From the NCBI GenBank assembly GCA_040507895.1, contig JBEVNX010000148.1, positions 1-7,195 of the forward strand: DNA of 7,195 nucleotides. Direction: 5' to 3'. A model generated the notes under the pieces. It was given only the letters and a program-made list of their open reading frames with translations. It searched no databases and was not told where the DNA came from. This DNA comes from JBEVNX01 sp040507895. GTDB lineage: Bacteria; Desulfobacterota; Binatia; JACPRU01. The translations under genes and the position numbers were made by a program. This document shows, piece after piece, positions 1 through 6,646 of this stretch (the first letter of the stretch is position 1; each line of letters starts with the position of its first letter).

Positions 1-1358
1 AAGATGTGAGCCATGCCGACCGCGAGGCTCGGCGCGCCGCCGGTGCGCGCGAACATGCTCTTCTCGCCGATGTCGGCGGCGAGCGCGCTCATTTGTTCGG
101 GCGTGACGACGAAGCCCCAGTTGCTGATCGTCGCGGTGGCTGCTTCGGGCGTGGCGCCGACGACGCCTGCCGGGCTGTTGATCGCGAAGTAGATGCCGGG
201 CTGGAGGGCGGCGGCGGCGATCATCGCCATGATCGCGACGAACGATTCCATGAGCATCGCGCCGTAGCCGATCATGCGCGCGTCTCGCTCGTTGGTGAGT
301 AGCTTCGGCGTGGTGCCCGACGAGATCAGCGAGTGAAATCCGGAGATCGCGCCGCACGCGATGGTGATGAACGCGAACGGAAAGACCTTGCCGGCGAAAA
401 TCGGCCCGGTTCCGTCAGTGAACCGAGTGAGCGCGGGCAGCTCGATTTGAGGTCGTAGAGCGACGATCCCCACGGCGAGGGCGACCACCGTGCCGATCTT
501 GACGAACGTGCTCAAGTAGTCGCGCGGCGCGAGCAGCAACCAAATGGGCACCACCGAAGCGAGGAAACCGTAGGCGATGATCATAGCCGCGAGCTGGGTG
601 CCGGTGAACGTGAACCACGGGCCGAGAATCGGATGACCGTCCACCCATCGCCCGCCGATGAGCGCCAATGCCAGCAGCACGAGGCCGAGCACCGTCGCCT
701 CGCCGACCGCGCCGGGGCGCAACGCTCGCATGTACCAGCCCATGGCCATCGCAATCGGGATCGTCGCGCCCACAGTGAACGTGCCCCACGGACTGCTCTT
801 GAGCGCGTTCGTGACGACGAGGCCGAGCACGGCGATGAGGATCACCATGATCGTCAGCACGCCGATCATCGCCACGAAGCCGCCGACCGGGCCGATCTCT
901 TCCCGCGCCATCTGGCCGAGCGACTTCGCGTCCTTCCGGAGAGAACAGGAGAGCACGCAGAAATCCTGCACCGCGCCGCCGAGCACGACGCCAGCCAGAA
1001 TCCACAGCGTCCCGGGCAGGTAGCCGAACTGCGCGGCCAGGGTGGGGCCGATGAGCGGACCGGGACCGGCGATGGCCGCAAAGTGATGACCGAACACGAC
1101 CCAACGGTTGGTGGGCACGAAGTCGCGGCCGTCGTTGATGCGCTCGGCCGGGGTGCGGCGCATGTCATCGAGGGCGAGCACCTTGGCCGCGAGAAAGCTC
1201 GAATAGAAGCGGTAGCCGATCGTGTACACTGCGATCGCCGCGACGACGAACCAGGTCGCGTCGATGGTCTCGCCGCGCGCGAGCGCGATGACGCCGACGG
1301 CGATTGCGCCGGCGAGCGAGACCGCGGTCCAGAGCAAAGTCCTGACGGCGCGGGGCAT
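1..1358 (-). CDS. cstA: CstA-family carbon starvation / pyruvate-peptide transporter, partial (C-terminus beyond window)
   Basis: Reading leftward from ATG at 1358, the frame is open to the window edge (452 codons, no stop), so only the N-terminal part is present. The protein is strongly hydrophobic with repeated membrane segments. The first is at about residues 7-27, followed by the family-typical sequence around residues 45-62 (YTIGYRFYSSFLAAKVLALD). Family hallmarks follow: DGRDFVPTNRWVVFGHHF (about 76-93), AIAGPGPLIGPTLAAQFGY (95-113), GGAVQDF (127-133) and KSLGQMA (145-151). Near the cut end come RTGGAPSLAVGMAHI residues. In E. coli, CstA and its relative BtsT take up peptides or pyruvate and are induced on carbon limitation; this is family knowledge, and the substrate here is inferred. 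The start is supported by a purine-rich GAAGGGG just upstream and by the match of the first helix to family N-termini. It is divergent from the aminotransferase gene, with a large palindrome between them. Confidence 0.93.
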   Translation of the reverse strand, partial: MPRAVRTLLWTAVSLAGAIAVGVIALARGETIDATWFVVAAIAVYTIGYRFYSSFLAAKVLALDDMRRTPAERINDGRDFVPTNRWVVFGHHFAAIAGPGPLIGPTLAAQFGYLPGTLWILAGVVLGGAVQDFCVLSCSLRKDAKSLGQMAREEIGPVGGFVAMIGVLTIMVILIAVLGLVVTNALKSSPWGTFTVGATIPIAMAMGWYMRALRPGAVGEATVLGLVLLALALIGGRWVDGHPILGPWFTFTGTQLAAMIIAYGFLASVVPIWLLLAPRDYLSTFVKIGTVVALAVGIVALRPQIELPALTRFTDGTGPIFAGKVFPFAFITIACGAISGFHSLISSGTTPKLLTNERDARMIGYGAMLMESFVAIMAMIAAAALQPGIYFAINSPAGVVGATPEAATATISNWGFVVTPEQMSALAADIGEKSMFARTGGAPSLAVGMAHI

Positions 1359-1450
1359 GTCCCCTTCGAAGGCTCTAGGAGCCCGTCCCGGTAATCCTCC
1401 CGTCGCCGAGGAGCCGATCGCCGGCGTGTCGCGCTCGCAAAATTCCTCGG

Positions 1451-1468
1451 AATAGCGCAGAGGCTATT
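1451..1468. repeat. Central inverted repeat (AATAGC / GCTATT)
   Basis: A perfect 6-bp inverted repeat with a 6-base loop, extended to 7 bp by G1450 and C1469, sits at the exact centre of the larger palindrome. It is AT-richer than its surroundings. It could be the tip of a cruciform or an operator half-site pair. No T-tract follows on either strand, so it does not look like an intrinsic terminator. Confidence 0.5.
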
Positions 1469-1516
1469 CGTCGGAACTTTGCCAACGCGATGCTTGGCGC
1501 TCGGCTCATTTGCTCG

Positions 1517-1533
1517 GTCCGGATTACCCGGAC
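1517..1533 (+). repeat. Hairpin-forming inverted repeat upstream of the aminotransferase gene
   Basis: GTCCGG (1517-1522), a 5-base loop ATTAC, and CCGGAC (1528-1533) form a perfect 6-bp stem 13 bases before the GGAGG ribosome binding site. It overlaps the right arm of the large palindrome. The equivalent place in the left arm does not keep this local stem, so it is not a conserved part of both arms. A role in the mRNA leader is possible but unproven. Confidence 0.35.
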
Positions 1534-1546
1534 GGACTCCTAGCCT

Positions 1547-1551
1547 GGAGG
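1547..1551 (+). promoter_or_regulatory. Ribosome binding site GGAGG deciding a GTG start
   Basis: GGAGG lies 6 bases before GTG at 1558. This is near-ideal spacing and favours that GTG over the TTG at 1510, which has no such site and would place the palindrome arm inside the coding region. Confidence 0.7.
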
Positions 1552-1557
1552 CAGACG

Positions 1558-2817
1558 GTGAGACAAGCCGAGAGCTCAGCGCGCGCTTCGCGAGGGCAGG
1601 GCGGCGAGTTTCGCCCGGAGCAGGCGCGGCGCGACTTTCCCGGACTGCGGGGCATCGTGTTCCTGAATTCCGCCAGCATGGGCATCGCCAGTGGCGAAGC
1701 GCTCACGGCGGTCGACGCGCAACGGCGCCGGCTCGCCGCCGGGCCTCGCGGTCGGCGTTGGGCGCACTTCGTCGACCGCTTCGAGCAAGGGATCGGCGAG
1801 GCCAGGACCGAAGCCGCGCGCCTGTTGCGCGCGGACGTCGATGAAGTGGGTTTGATCCCCGACACCACGGCGGGGCTGCATCAAGCAGTCGATTCGATCC
1901 CGTTCCGGCGAGGGGACAACGTCGTGGTCAGCGATCTCGAATATCCCCAGGTCGCGCTCGCGGCCGAGAATGCGCGGCGCGAGCTCGGAGTCGAGGTCCG
2001 TTTCGTGCCGCACCGTGAGGGGAGGGTCACCGTCGACGACTACCGGGCGGCGATCGATCGGCGAACGCGCGCCGTGCTGGCGAGCTCCGTCGGATGGGTG
2101 ACGGGCGAGCTCCTCGATCTCGCGAGCCTCTCTCAGCTCGCCGAAGAGCGCGGGTTCTTCCTGGTCGTCGACGCCGTCCAGCAGCTCGGCGGGATCTCGC
2201 TCGACTGTTCCAAGCTCGCCATCGATTTCCTGACTTCGGGCGGATACAAGTGGCTGAACGCGCCGTTCGGCTGCGGACTGTTCTACGTACGCCGCCGCGC
2301 GCACGCGCGCGGGCTGCGGATTCGGCGCGTCGGTATCCTCGGCCTCGAAGAGCCGCGCTCGGGCTGGGGTGCCTTCTACGGCTCCCCCGACATGAAGCCG
2401 CTTCCCGAGCTCCCGCCCGCAGCGAACGCGCGCCGTTTCGAGGCACAGGGCACGCCGAACCGGCTCGGCGCCGCGGGGCTCGCCGCCGCGCTTCGCCACA
2501 GGAACCAAATGGGACGCCGTGCGGTCGATTCTCACATCCTCGATCTCGGCGGCGAGCTCATCGACGAGCTCCGCGCGCGCCGTGCCCGGGTCTGGACGCC
2601 TCGCGAGCCGCGTTCTCGAGCCGGCATCGTCACGTTCACGCTCGCCGCGCGCTCGGCGGCCGACGAGCGGTTGCGCGCCTTTCTCGAGCGCCGGGCGATC
2701 TTCACGAGCGCCCGCTACTGCTCCGGAGTCGGCGGCGTGCGCGTGGCGATCCACCTCTTCAATACGCGAAGAGACGTCGCCGCTTTGCTGGCCGCGGTCG
2801 ACGGGTTCCGCTCCTGA
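1558..2817 (+). CDS. Class-V aminotransferase-fold PLP enzyme (cysteine desulfurase / selenocysteine lyase-like)
   Basis: A 419-residue cytosolic PLP-dependent enzyme of fold type I, about the normal family length. Numbering is from GTG 1558. DTTAG (102-106) is the cofactor phosphate-contact region. VVDAVQQLGG (203-212) carries the Asp and Gln that contact the PLP ring. SGGYKWLNAPFGCG (227-240) supplies the Schiff-base lysine, K231. EAQGTPN (295-301) matches the substrate/PLP segment of the family, and the C-terminus has the RVAIHLFNT block (395-403). Cys388 (ARYCSG) falls about where group II cysteine desulfurases such as SufS carry their catalytic Cys, but the stretch between it and the RVAIHLFNT block is shorter than in SufS. 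Sulfur or selenium mobilisation is therefore possible, as are kynureninase-like or isopenicillin-N-epimerase-like lyase or epimerase activities. No other suf/isc genes are adjacent. It is first in the rightward series, followed by the M16 peptidase gene after 58 bases. Confidence 0.88.
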   Translation: MRQAESSARASRGQGGEFRPEQARRDFPGLRGIVFLNSASMGIASGEALTAVDAQRRRLAAGPRGRRWAHFVDRFEQGIGEARTEAARLLRADVDEVGLIPDTTAGLHQAVDSIPFRRGDNVVVSDLEYPQVALAAENARRELGVEVRFVPHREGRVTVDDYRAAIDRRTRAVLASSVGWVTGELLDLASLSQLAEERGFFLVVDAVQQLGGISLDCSKLAIDFLTSGGYKWLNAPFGCGLFYVRRRAHARGLRIRRVGILGLEEPRSGWGAFYGSPDMKPLPELPPAANARRFEAQGTPNRLGAAGLAAALRHRNQMGRRAVDSHILDLGGELIDELRARRARVWTPREPRSRAGIVTFTLAARSAADERLRAFLERRAIFTSARYCSGVGGVRVAIHLFNTRRDVAALLAAVDGFRS

Positions 2818-2875
2818 CCGCGATTTGCCGCCGCAGGCGATTCGTGTCATCCCGGCGACCGTGGGGAAGAGTCGA

Positions 2876-4072
2876 GTGCAGACGTTTCGCGTCGGCTCGT
2901 TGCGCGTCCTCTTCGAACGCTCGACGGGCCCGCTCACCGGAATCGTTCTCGCCGCCCGCGCCGGGTCGCGCTTCGACGGCGACCATCCGGGCATCGCACA
3001 TCTCGCGGAGCACATGCTCTTCCAGGGCACGACCACTCGCGACCACACGGCGATCAACCAGCGCGCCGCCGAGCTCGGAGGCGATCACGACGCCAGCACG
3101 AGCTACGAGGATCTCAACGTGACGTTCCAGGTGCTCAACGGCGATGCGCCCGAAGCACTCGCGCTGCTCGCTGACCAGGTCAGACGCTCCACGGTCCCGG
3201 AGGATCGTCTCGAAAACGAGCGACAGGTTGTGGCGCAGGAGATCCGAGGTCATCGCGAGGACGCCGTCAGCTACGTCTGCGACGAAACCTGGGCGCGCTT
3301 CTTCCGCGGCGGCCTGCGTCTCTCGCCGAGCGGCACGCTCGGCAGCGTGCGGTCGATCACCGCCGGCGACGTACGTGGATTCTTGCGCCGCAGGCTGGTC
3401 GGGCGAAACCTAGTGCTGTCGATCGTCGGTGATCCGCCGCTGCGCGACGTCCGCCGCGTTCTCGCCGAGGAGTTCGCATCGTTGCCCGCGGGTTCGCCGT
3501 GCGTCGCGAGCGGCGCGCGGATCTCCCGCACCGGTGAGATCCGGCTGCGTCGCTCGGGGCTGACTCAGCTCTACTGGACGACGCTCTTCGCGGTGCCGGC
3601 TCGCCGCCGTGAGCTCCTCGCGCTCGGGCTCGCACTCGAGATCGTTGGCACCGATCCCGACGGTCGGCTTTACCACGAGGTCCGCGAGAGGCACGGCCTC
3701 TCGTACGATCTCTGGGCCGATCTTCCGGGAGGCGCCCAGTGGGCAGCGCTGGTTGTCGGCGCGGTCGCCGAGCGGCGCACGGAGAATCGGCTGCGCCGCG
3801 CTATCGACGCCGTGTTCGCCGAGGCCGCCGCCAAGGGATTCGCCGCCGAAGAGATCGCCCGAGCGCGACGTAAGGTGCGCTACCGCTACGCGCGCCTCTC
3901 GGAAGCGAAGGTCGACCGCGCGGCTTCGCATGCGGCGGCGCTACTTTACGGCGCTCCGCGTCTCGACGAGGCGGAGGCGGTGGTGCGCTCGCTCGCCCGC
4001 GAGGAGATCGAGGCGGCGTGGCGGACCGCGCTGCGCGCTCCGCGCGTCACCGGAGTGCTGACGGGACGGTGA
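2876..4072 (+). CDS. M16-family zinc metallopeptidase
   Basis: A 398-residue protein with the inverted zinc motif HLAEH (His42, Glu45 as catalytic base, His46). A third ligand, Glu122, lies in ERQVVAQEI after a gap of 75 residues, as in pitrilysin/processing-peptidase relatives (HxxEH...E). The second domain (about 155-395) contains the family's GRLYHEVRERHGLSY block (263-277), which helps bind substrate. This one chain has both the active N-terminal domain and the C-terminal M16 domain and should act as an endopeptidase on short or unfolded peptides. No signal peptide or membrane segment is visible, so it is predicted cytosolic. The GTG at 2876 was chosen because a purine-rich GGGGAAGAG lies just upstream. 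GTG 2861 or TTG 2825 in the same frame are alternatives and would add 5 or 17 residues without creating a signal sequence. The frame stays open further upstream into the aminotransferase gene, but that is overlap with another gene. Confidence 0.87.
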   Translation: MQTFRVGSLRVLFERSTGPLTGIVLAARAGSRFDGDHPGIAHLAEHMLFQGTTTRDHTAINQRAAELGGDHDASTSYEDLNVTFQVLNGDAPEALALLADQVRRSTVPEDRLENERQVVAQEIRGHREDAVSYVCDETWARFFRGGLRLSPSGTLGSVRSITAGDVRGFLRRRLVGRNLVLSIVGDPPLRDVRRVLAEEFASLPAGSPCVASGARISRTGEIRLRRSGLTQLYWTTLFAVPARRRELLALGLALEIVGTDPDGRLYHEVRERHGLSYDLWADLPGGAQWAALVVGAVAERRTENRLRRAIDAVFAEAAAKGFAAEEIARARRKVRYRYARLSEAKVDRAASHAAALLYGAPRLDEAEAVVRSLAREEIEAAWRTALRAPRVTGVLTGR

Positions 4073-4082
4073 CCGTGCCCCG

Positions 4083-4112
4083 TTGCGCGCCGCTGGTGCC
4101 GGGCGGTACAAC
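4083..4112 (+). promoter_or_regulatory. Possible sigma-70-like promoter for a leaderless transcript
   Basis: TTGCGC (4083-4088), an 18-base spacer and TACAAC (4107-4112) resemble -35 and -10 boxes. A start of transcription about 7 bases after the -10 box would fall just before the ATG at 4122, giving almost no leader. That would fit the lack of a Shine-Dalgarno sequence close to this ATG. Both boxes deviate from consensus, so this is tentative. Confidence 0.25.
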
Positions 4113-4121
4113 TCGCGCTTC

Positions 4122-5063
4122 ATGGCACTGCGCATCGTCTTGATCGGCCAGGCGGCGTTCGGCGAAAAGACCCTGGAGAGACTTGCGCGCCAGCACGAGA
4201 TCGTCGCGGTCTACTGTCCGCCGGACGTGCTCGGCGCGAAGCCCGATTCGTTGAAGGTCAAGGCCCAAGCCATGGGCATCGCGGTCCACCAGCCGAAATC
4301 GATGAAGAGCGACGAGGTGCACCGCCGCTTCGCCGAGCATCGTGCCGATCTCGGCGTGCTCGCCTTCGTCACCGTCATCGTCCCGCAGCGGATCATCGAG
4401 ATCCCCCGTCTGGGGACGATTTGCTTTCACCCCTCTTTGCTGCCGCGCTACCGCGGCGGGAGCGCGATCAACTGGCAGATCATTCGCGGCGAGACGCGTG
4501 GCGGGCTGACGGTTTTCTGGACTGACGCCGGCATCGACACAGGGCCGATCCTGCTCCAGAAGGAAGTCGAAATCGGGCCGGACGACACGACCGGCTCCCT
4601 GTATTTCGAAAGGATCTTCCCCCTCGGCCTCGATGCGATGGAGGAGGCCGTGGAGCGGATTGCGCAGGGGCGCGCGCCCCGCATCGCCCAGGACGAGTCT
4701 TCGGCGACGTACGATCCGCTGTGCCGCGATCCGCACGTCGCCATCGAATGGTTGCGGCCGGCGCGCCAGGTCTACGATTTGGTCCGCGGCGCCGACCCGC
4801 AACCGGGGGCCTGGGCGATGCACCGCGGCGAAAAGGCACGATTCTACGACTGCCGGCTCGGAGCGCCGTCGGACGGCGAGCCCGGCCGCGTCTTGGCGAT
4901 CGGCGAGCACGGAGCCGAGGTCGCGCTCGACGGCGCCCGGCTGCTCGTCAGGCGCCTGCGCCTCGGGGAGTCCCCGAAGAAGCTTCCGCCGGTGGAGCTC
5001 GCGCGCGAAGGCCGCATCGCCGCCGGAGACCTGCTGCAGCCGGGGGCGTCCGATGGCGGATGA
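4122..5063 (+). CDS. Formyltransferase-family protein resembling the 10-formyltetrahydrofolate dehydrogenase hydrolase domain (Fmt-like)
   Basis: A 313-residue protein with the formyltransferase Rossmann domain (about 1-200) and a C-terminal Fmt_C-like domain (about 205-300). IVLIGQAAFG opens the first beta strand and loop. The catalytic block is CFHPSLLPRYRGGSAINW (101-118) with His103, and DAGIDTGPILLQ carries Asp139. These correspond to His106 and Asp142 of human ALDH1L1 with a constant offset of three. The run through GRAPRIAQDESSATYDP and the later PGAW and FYD residues also resembles ALDH1L1 more than bacterial Fmt. The Asn that most formyltransferases place two residues before the His is Cys101 here; human ALDH1L1 has Ile. 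It probably acts on 10-formyl-THF (hydrolysis or formyl transfer), but the acceptor is unknown. Calling it methionyl-tRNA formyltransferase would be unsafe, and a sugar N-formyltransferase is an alternative. ATG 4122 fits the family N-terminus; the upstream in-frame TTG 4083 is less likely. It overlaps gmhA by 11 bases. Confidence 0.85.
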   Translation: MALRIVLIGQAAFGEKTLERLARQHEIVAVYCPPDVLGAKPDSLKVKAQAMGIAVHQPKSMKSDEVHRRFAEHRADLGVLAFVTVIVPQRIIEIPRLGTICFHPSLLPRYRGGSAINWQIIRGETRGGLTVFWTDAGIDTGPILLQKEVEIGPDDTTGSLYFERIFPLGLDAMEEAVERIAQGRAPRIAQDESSATYDPLCRDPHVAIEWLRPARQVYDLVRGADPQPGAWAMHRGEKARFYDCRLGAPSDGEPGRVLAIGEHGAEVALDGARLLVRRLRLGESPKKLPPVELAREGRIAAGDLLQPGASDGG

Positions 5064-5661
5064 GATGTTGCCCGCGATCGACCGCGCGTTTCGCGAAAGC
5101 ATCGCGGCCAAGACTCAGTTTCTCAAGGAGTACCGAGCCGCGTTGGCTGGAGTCGTCGACGTCATCGCCACGCGCCTGCTCGCCGGCAACAAGGTGCTGT
5201 TTTTCGGGAATGGCGGCAGCGCCGCCGACGCGCAGCACCTCGCGGCGGAGTTCGTGAACCGATTCCTCCTCGAGCGACCTCCGCTTCCGGCCATCGCGCT
5301 CACCACCGACACGTCGATTCTCACCAGCATCGGCAACGACTACGGGTACGGCGAGGTCTTCGCAAAGCAGGTGAAGGCCATCGGTCGCGAAGGCGACGTG
5401 GCCGTGGCTCTATCGACGAGCGGGAACTCGCCGAACGTGCTGCGTGCGGTCGAGGCTTGCAAGAAGGCCGGCATCATCACGGTCGGACTCACCGGCGGGG
5501 ACGGCGGCAAGCTCGGACCGATCGTCGACCATCATCTTTGCGTTTCCGCCAGCCGGCTCTCGCCGCGGATCCAGGAGACGCACATCCTGGTCGGTCACGT
5601 GATCTGCGAGCTGGTCGACTGCAAGCTGTTCGGGCGCGACCCGAGAAAGAGCGAAGGTTGA
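5053..5661 (+). CDS. gmhA: D-sedoheptulose 7-phosphate isomerase (SIS domain)
   Basis: A 202-residue cytosolic protein close to the 192 residues of E. coli GmhA and alignable along its length. It converts sedoheptulose 7-phosphate to glycero-manno-heptose 7-phosphate, the first step to ADP-heptose for lipopolysaccharide core or S-layer glycans. FGNGGSAADAQHLAAEF (51-67) contains the phosphate-binding GNGGS loop plus His62 and Glu66. ALSTSGNSPNV (119-129) is the second SIS phosphate loop. RIQETHILVGH (172-182) gives Gln174 and His182. These match E. coli His61, Glu65, Gln172 and His180, the metal and catalytic residues. The initiator regulator DiaA is a paralogue with the same fold, but the conserved catalytic set favours an isomerase. 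ATG 5053 overlaps the end of the formyltransferase gene by 11 bases, and the stop overlaps the next start by 4, which suggests coupled translation. No other heptose genes (gmhB, hldE) lie in the window. Confidence 0.9.
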   Translation: MADEMLPAIDRAFRESIAAKTQFLKEYRAALAGVVDVIATRLLAGNKVLFFGNGGSAADAQHLAAEFVNRFLLERPPLPAIALTTDTSILTSIGNDYGYGEVFAKQVKAIGREGDVAVALSTSGNSPNVLRAVEACKKAGIITVGLTGGDGGKLGPIVDHHLCVSASRLSPRIQETHILVGHVICELVDCKLFGRDPRKSEG

Positions 5662-6605
5662 AGTCGCGCGAGATCGATCTTTCTCGCGTACGGACGTATC
5701 CGCTGGCCGCGCGGCCGAGCAAGGTCGTGGCGCAAGCCCTCGGACGGCCGCTGCCGGCCGGGGCGTCGGTCACCGATCTCCTGGCGAGCCTGCCCGATCT
5801 CCTCGCGGCGCGCGATCTGCGTGCGGCAGCGAGCGAGCTCGCTCGGCGGCGCAGAGATGGCGGCGCGATCGTGCTCGGCATGGGAGCTCATCCCATCAAG
5901 GTCGGGCTTTCGCCGCTGATCGTCGATCTCATCGAGCATGGGGTGCTGGCGGCGGTGGCCATGAACGGCGCGGGCATCGTTCACGACTTCGAGCTCGCCC
6001 TCGCCGGAGGGACATCGGAGGAAGTCGCCGACCACTTGGCCGACGGCACCTTCGGCATGGCCGCGGAGACCGGCCGCTTCCTCAACGAGGCGGCGCGAGA
6101 CGGGGCTGACGCCGGGATGGGCCTCGGCGAAGCCGTGGGTAGGAAGATCCTCGCCGACGGCTTGCCGCATGCTTCGCTCAGCATCTTGGCGGCTGGCGCG
6201 CGCGGGGCGGTGCCGGTGACGGTGCACGTCGCCATCGGCACGGACATCGTTCACATGCATCCTTCCGCGGACGGCGCCGCCATCGGCGAGACGAGCCTCC
6301 GCGACTTTCGCATTTTGGCCGAGCAGGTCGGCGCCCTGCAGAACGGAGCATTCGTGAACCTCGGCTCCGCCGTGATTCTGCCGGAAGTCTTCCTGAAGGC
6401 GCTTTCGCTCGCGCGCAACGTCGGCCACGACGTATCCGATCTGTTCACGCTCGACATGGACTTCAATCGTCACTATCGCCCGCTCACGAACGTCGTGTCG
6501 CGGCCCACCTCGCTAGGCGGGCGCGGCATGCATCTCACCGGCCATCACGAGATCATGTTCCCTTTGCTATGCGCCGCGCTTCGCGAGGCGATGGAAAATC
6601 CGTGA
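5658..6605 (+). CDS. Conserved protein of unknown function, deoxyhypusine-synthase-like sequence pattern
   Basis: A 315-residue soluble protein starting at TTG 5658, whose TTGA overlaps the gmhA stop. A purine-rich AGAAAGAG lies about 8 bases upstream, and no better in-frame start follows closely. Conserved-looking blocks are GAIVLGMGAHPIKVGLSP (69-86), AMNGAGIVHDFELAL (101-115), TFGMAAETGRFLNEA (131-145), VHVAIGTDIVHMHPSADGAA (189-208), NLGSAVILPEVFLKAL (234-249) and TGHHEIM (294-300). The run from IVLG to HDFE parallels the deoxyhypusine synthase region with FLGYTSN, an alpha helix, then TTAGGVEED, so a DHS-type NAD-binding Rossmann fold is inferred from memory of that family. The DHS catalytic-lysine motif (SWGK-like) is not seen, and bacteria usually lack eIF5A. 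The real activity is therefore unknown and could be another NAD-dependent or amine/sugar reaction. The position after gmhA suggests a linked role, but this is not demonstrated. Confidence 0.8.
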   Translation: MKSREIDLSRVRTYPLAARPSKVVAQALGRPLPAGASVTDLLASLPDLLAARDLRAAASELARRRRDGGAIVLGMGAHPIKVGLSPLIVDLIEHGVLAAVAMNGAGIVHDFELALAGGTSEEVADHLADGTFGMAAETGRFLNEAARDGADAGMGLGEAVGRKILADGLPHASLSILAAGARGAVPVTVHVAIGTDIVHMHPSADGAAIGETSLRDFRILAEQVGALQNGAFVNLGSAVILPEVFLKALSLARNVGHDVSDLFTLDMDFNRHYRPLTNVVSRPTSLGGRGMHLTGHHEIMFPLLCAALREAMENP

Positions 6606-6646
6606 GCCCGGCGCGCAAGGTTCGCTTGGCGCCGCGGGCGGAGCCG

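Larger units (their letters stand above)
1375..1543. repeat. 169-bp imperfect palindrome filling the divergent intergenic region (foldback / MITE-like element or symmetric regulatory region)
   Basis: The left arm (1375-1458) read on the minus strand matches the right arm (1460-1543) read on the plus strand at about 59 of 82 aligned positions, with one single-base gap, by hand alignment. The outer 23 bases match at 21 positions: GGATTACC, one variable base, GGACGG, one variable base, CTCCTAG (1521-1543 on plus; 1397-1375 on minus). Further inward, CGGCTC stands exactly 13 bases before GGATTACC in both arms. The centre is AATAGC-gcagag-GCTATT (1451-1468). Similarity stops sharply at CTAG on both sides, so the two ends are flanked by TA within CTAG. 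That resembles terminal inverted repeats of TA-targeting elements (IS630/mariner or some IS5 relatives), but no transposase is present. Alternatively it is a duplicated leader/operator serving both divergent genes. Confidence 0.7.

Noticed and set aside
633..1394. A 253-codon plus-strand frame over the cstA region
   Set aside because: It is His/Arg/Asp-rich and is the complement of the well-supported CstA frame.
1375..1543. Known riboswitch classes in the two cstA/aminotransferase leaders
   Set aside because: I compared the shared GGATTACC / GGACGG / CTCCTAG blocks from memory with fluoride, guanidine, glutamine, SAM/SAH, TPP and c-di-GMP consensus elements and found no convincing match. The local stem at 1517-1533 is not kept in the other arm.
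1510..1557. Upstream TTG start for the aminotransferase
   Set aside because: It has no ribosome binding site, and the extra 16 residues would be encoded by the palindrome arm. GTG 1558 has GGAGG at 6-base spacing.
2519..2875. N-terminal extension of the M16 frame into the aminotransferase gene
   Set aside because: The extra sequence is Ser/Arg-rich out-of-frame aminotransferase coding DNA. M16 similarity starts only after about 2876.
1576..3057. A 493-codon open frame on the minus strand
   Set aside because: It lies antisense to the aminotransferase and the start of the M16 gene, both with clear catalytic motifs. Its product is Arg/Asp/Glu-rich with no recognisable domain, typical of antisense frames in GC-rich coding DNA.
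4047..5111. A 354-codon open frame on the minus strand
   Set aside because: It is antisense to the formyltransferase gene, of low complexity and without motifs.
5595..6473. A 292-codon minus-strand frame
   Set aside because: It is antisense to the deoxyhypusine-synthase-like gene, which has strong conserved blocks on the plus strand.
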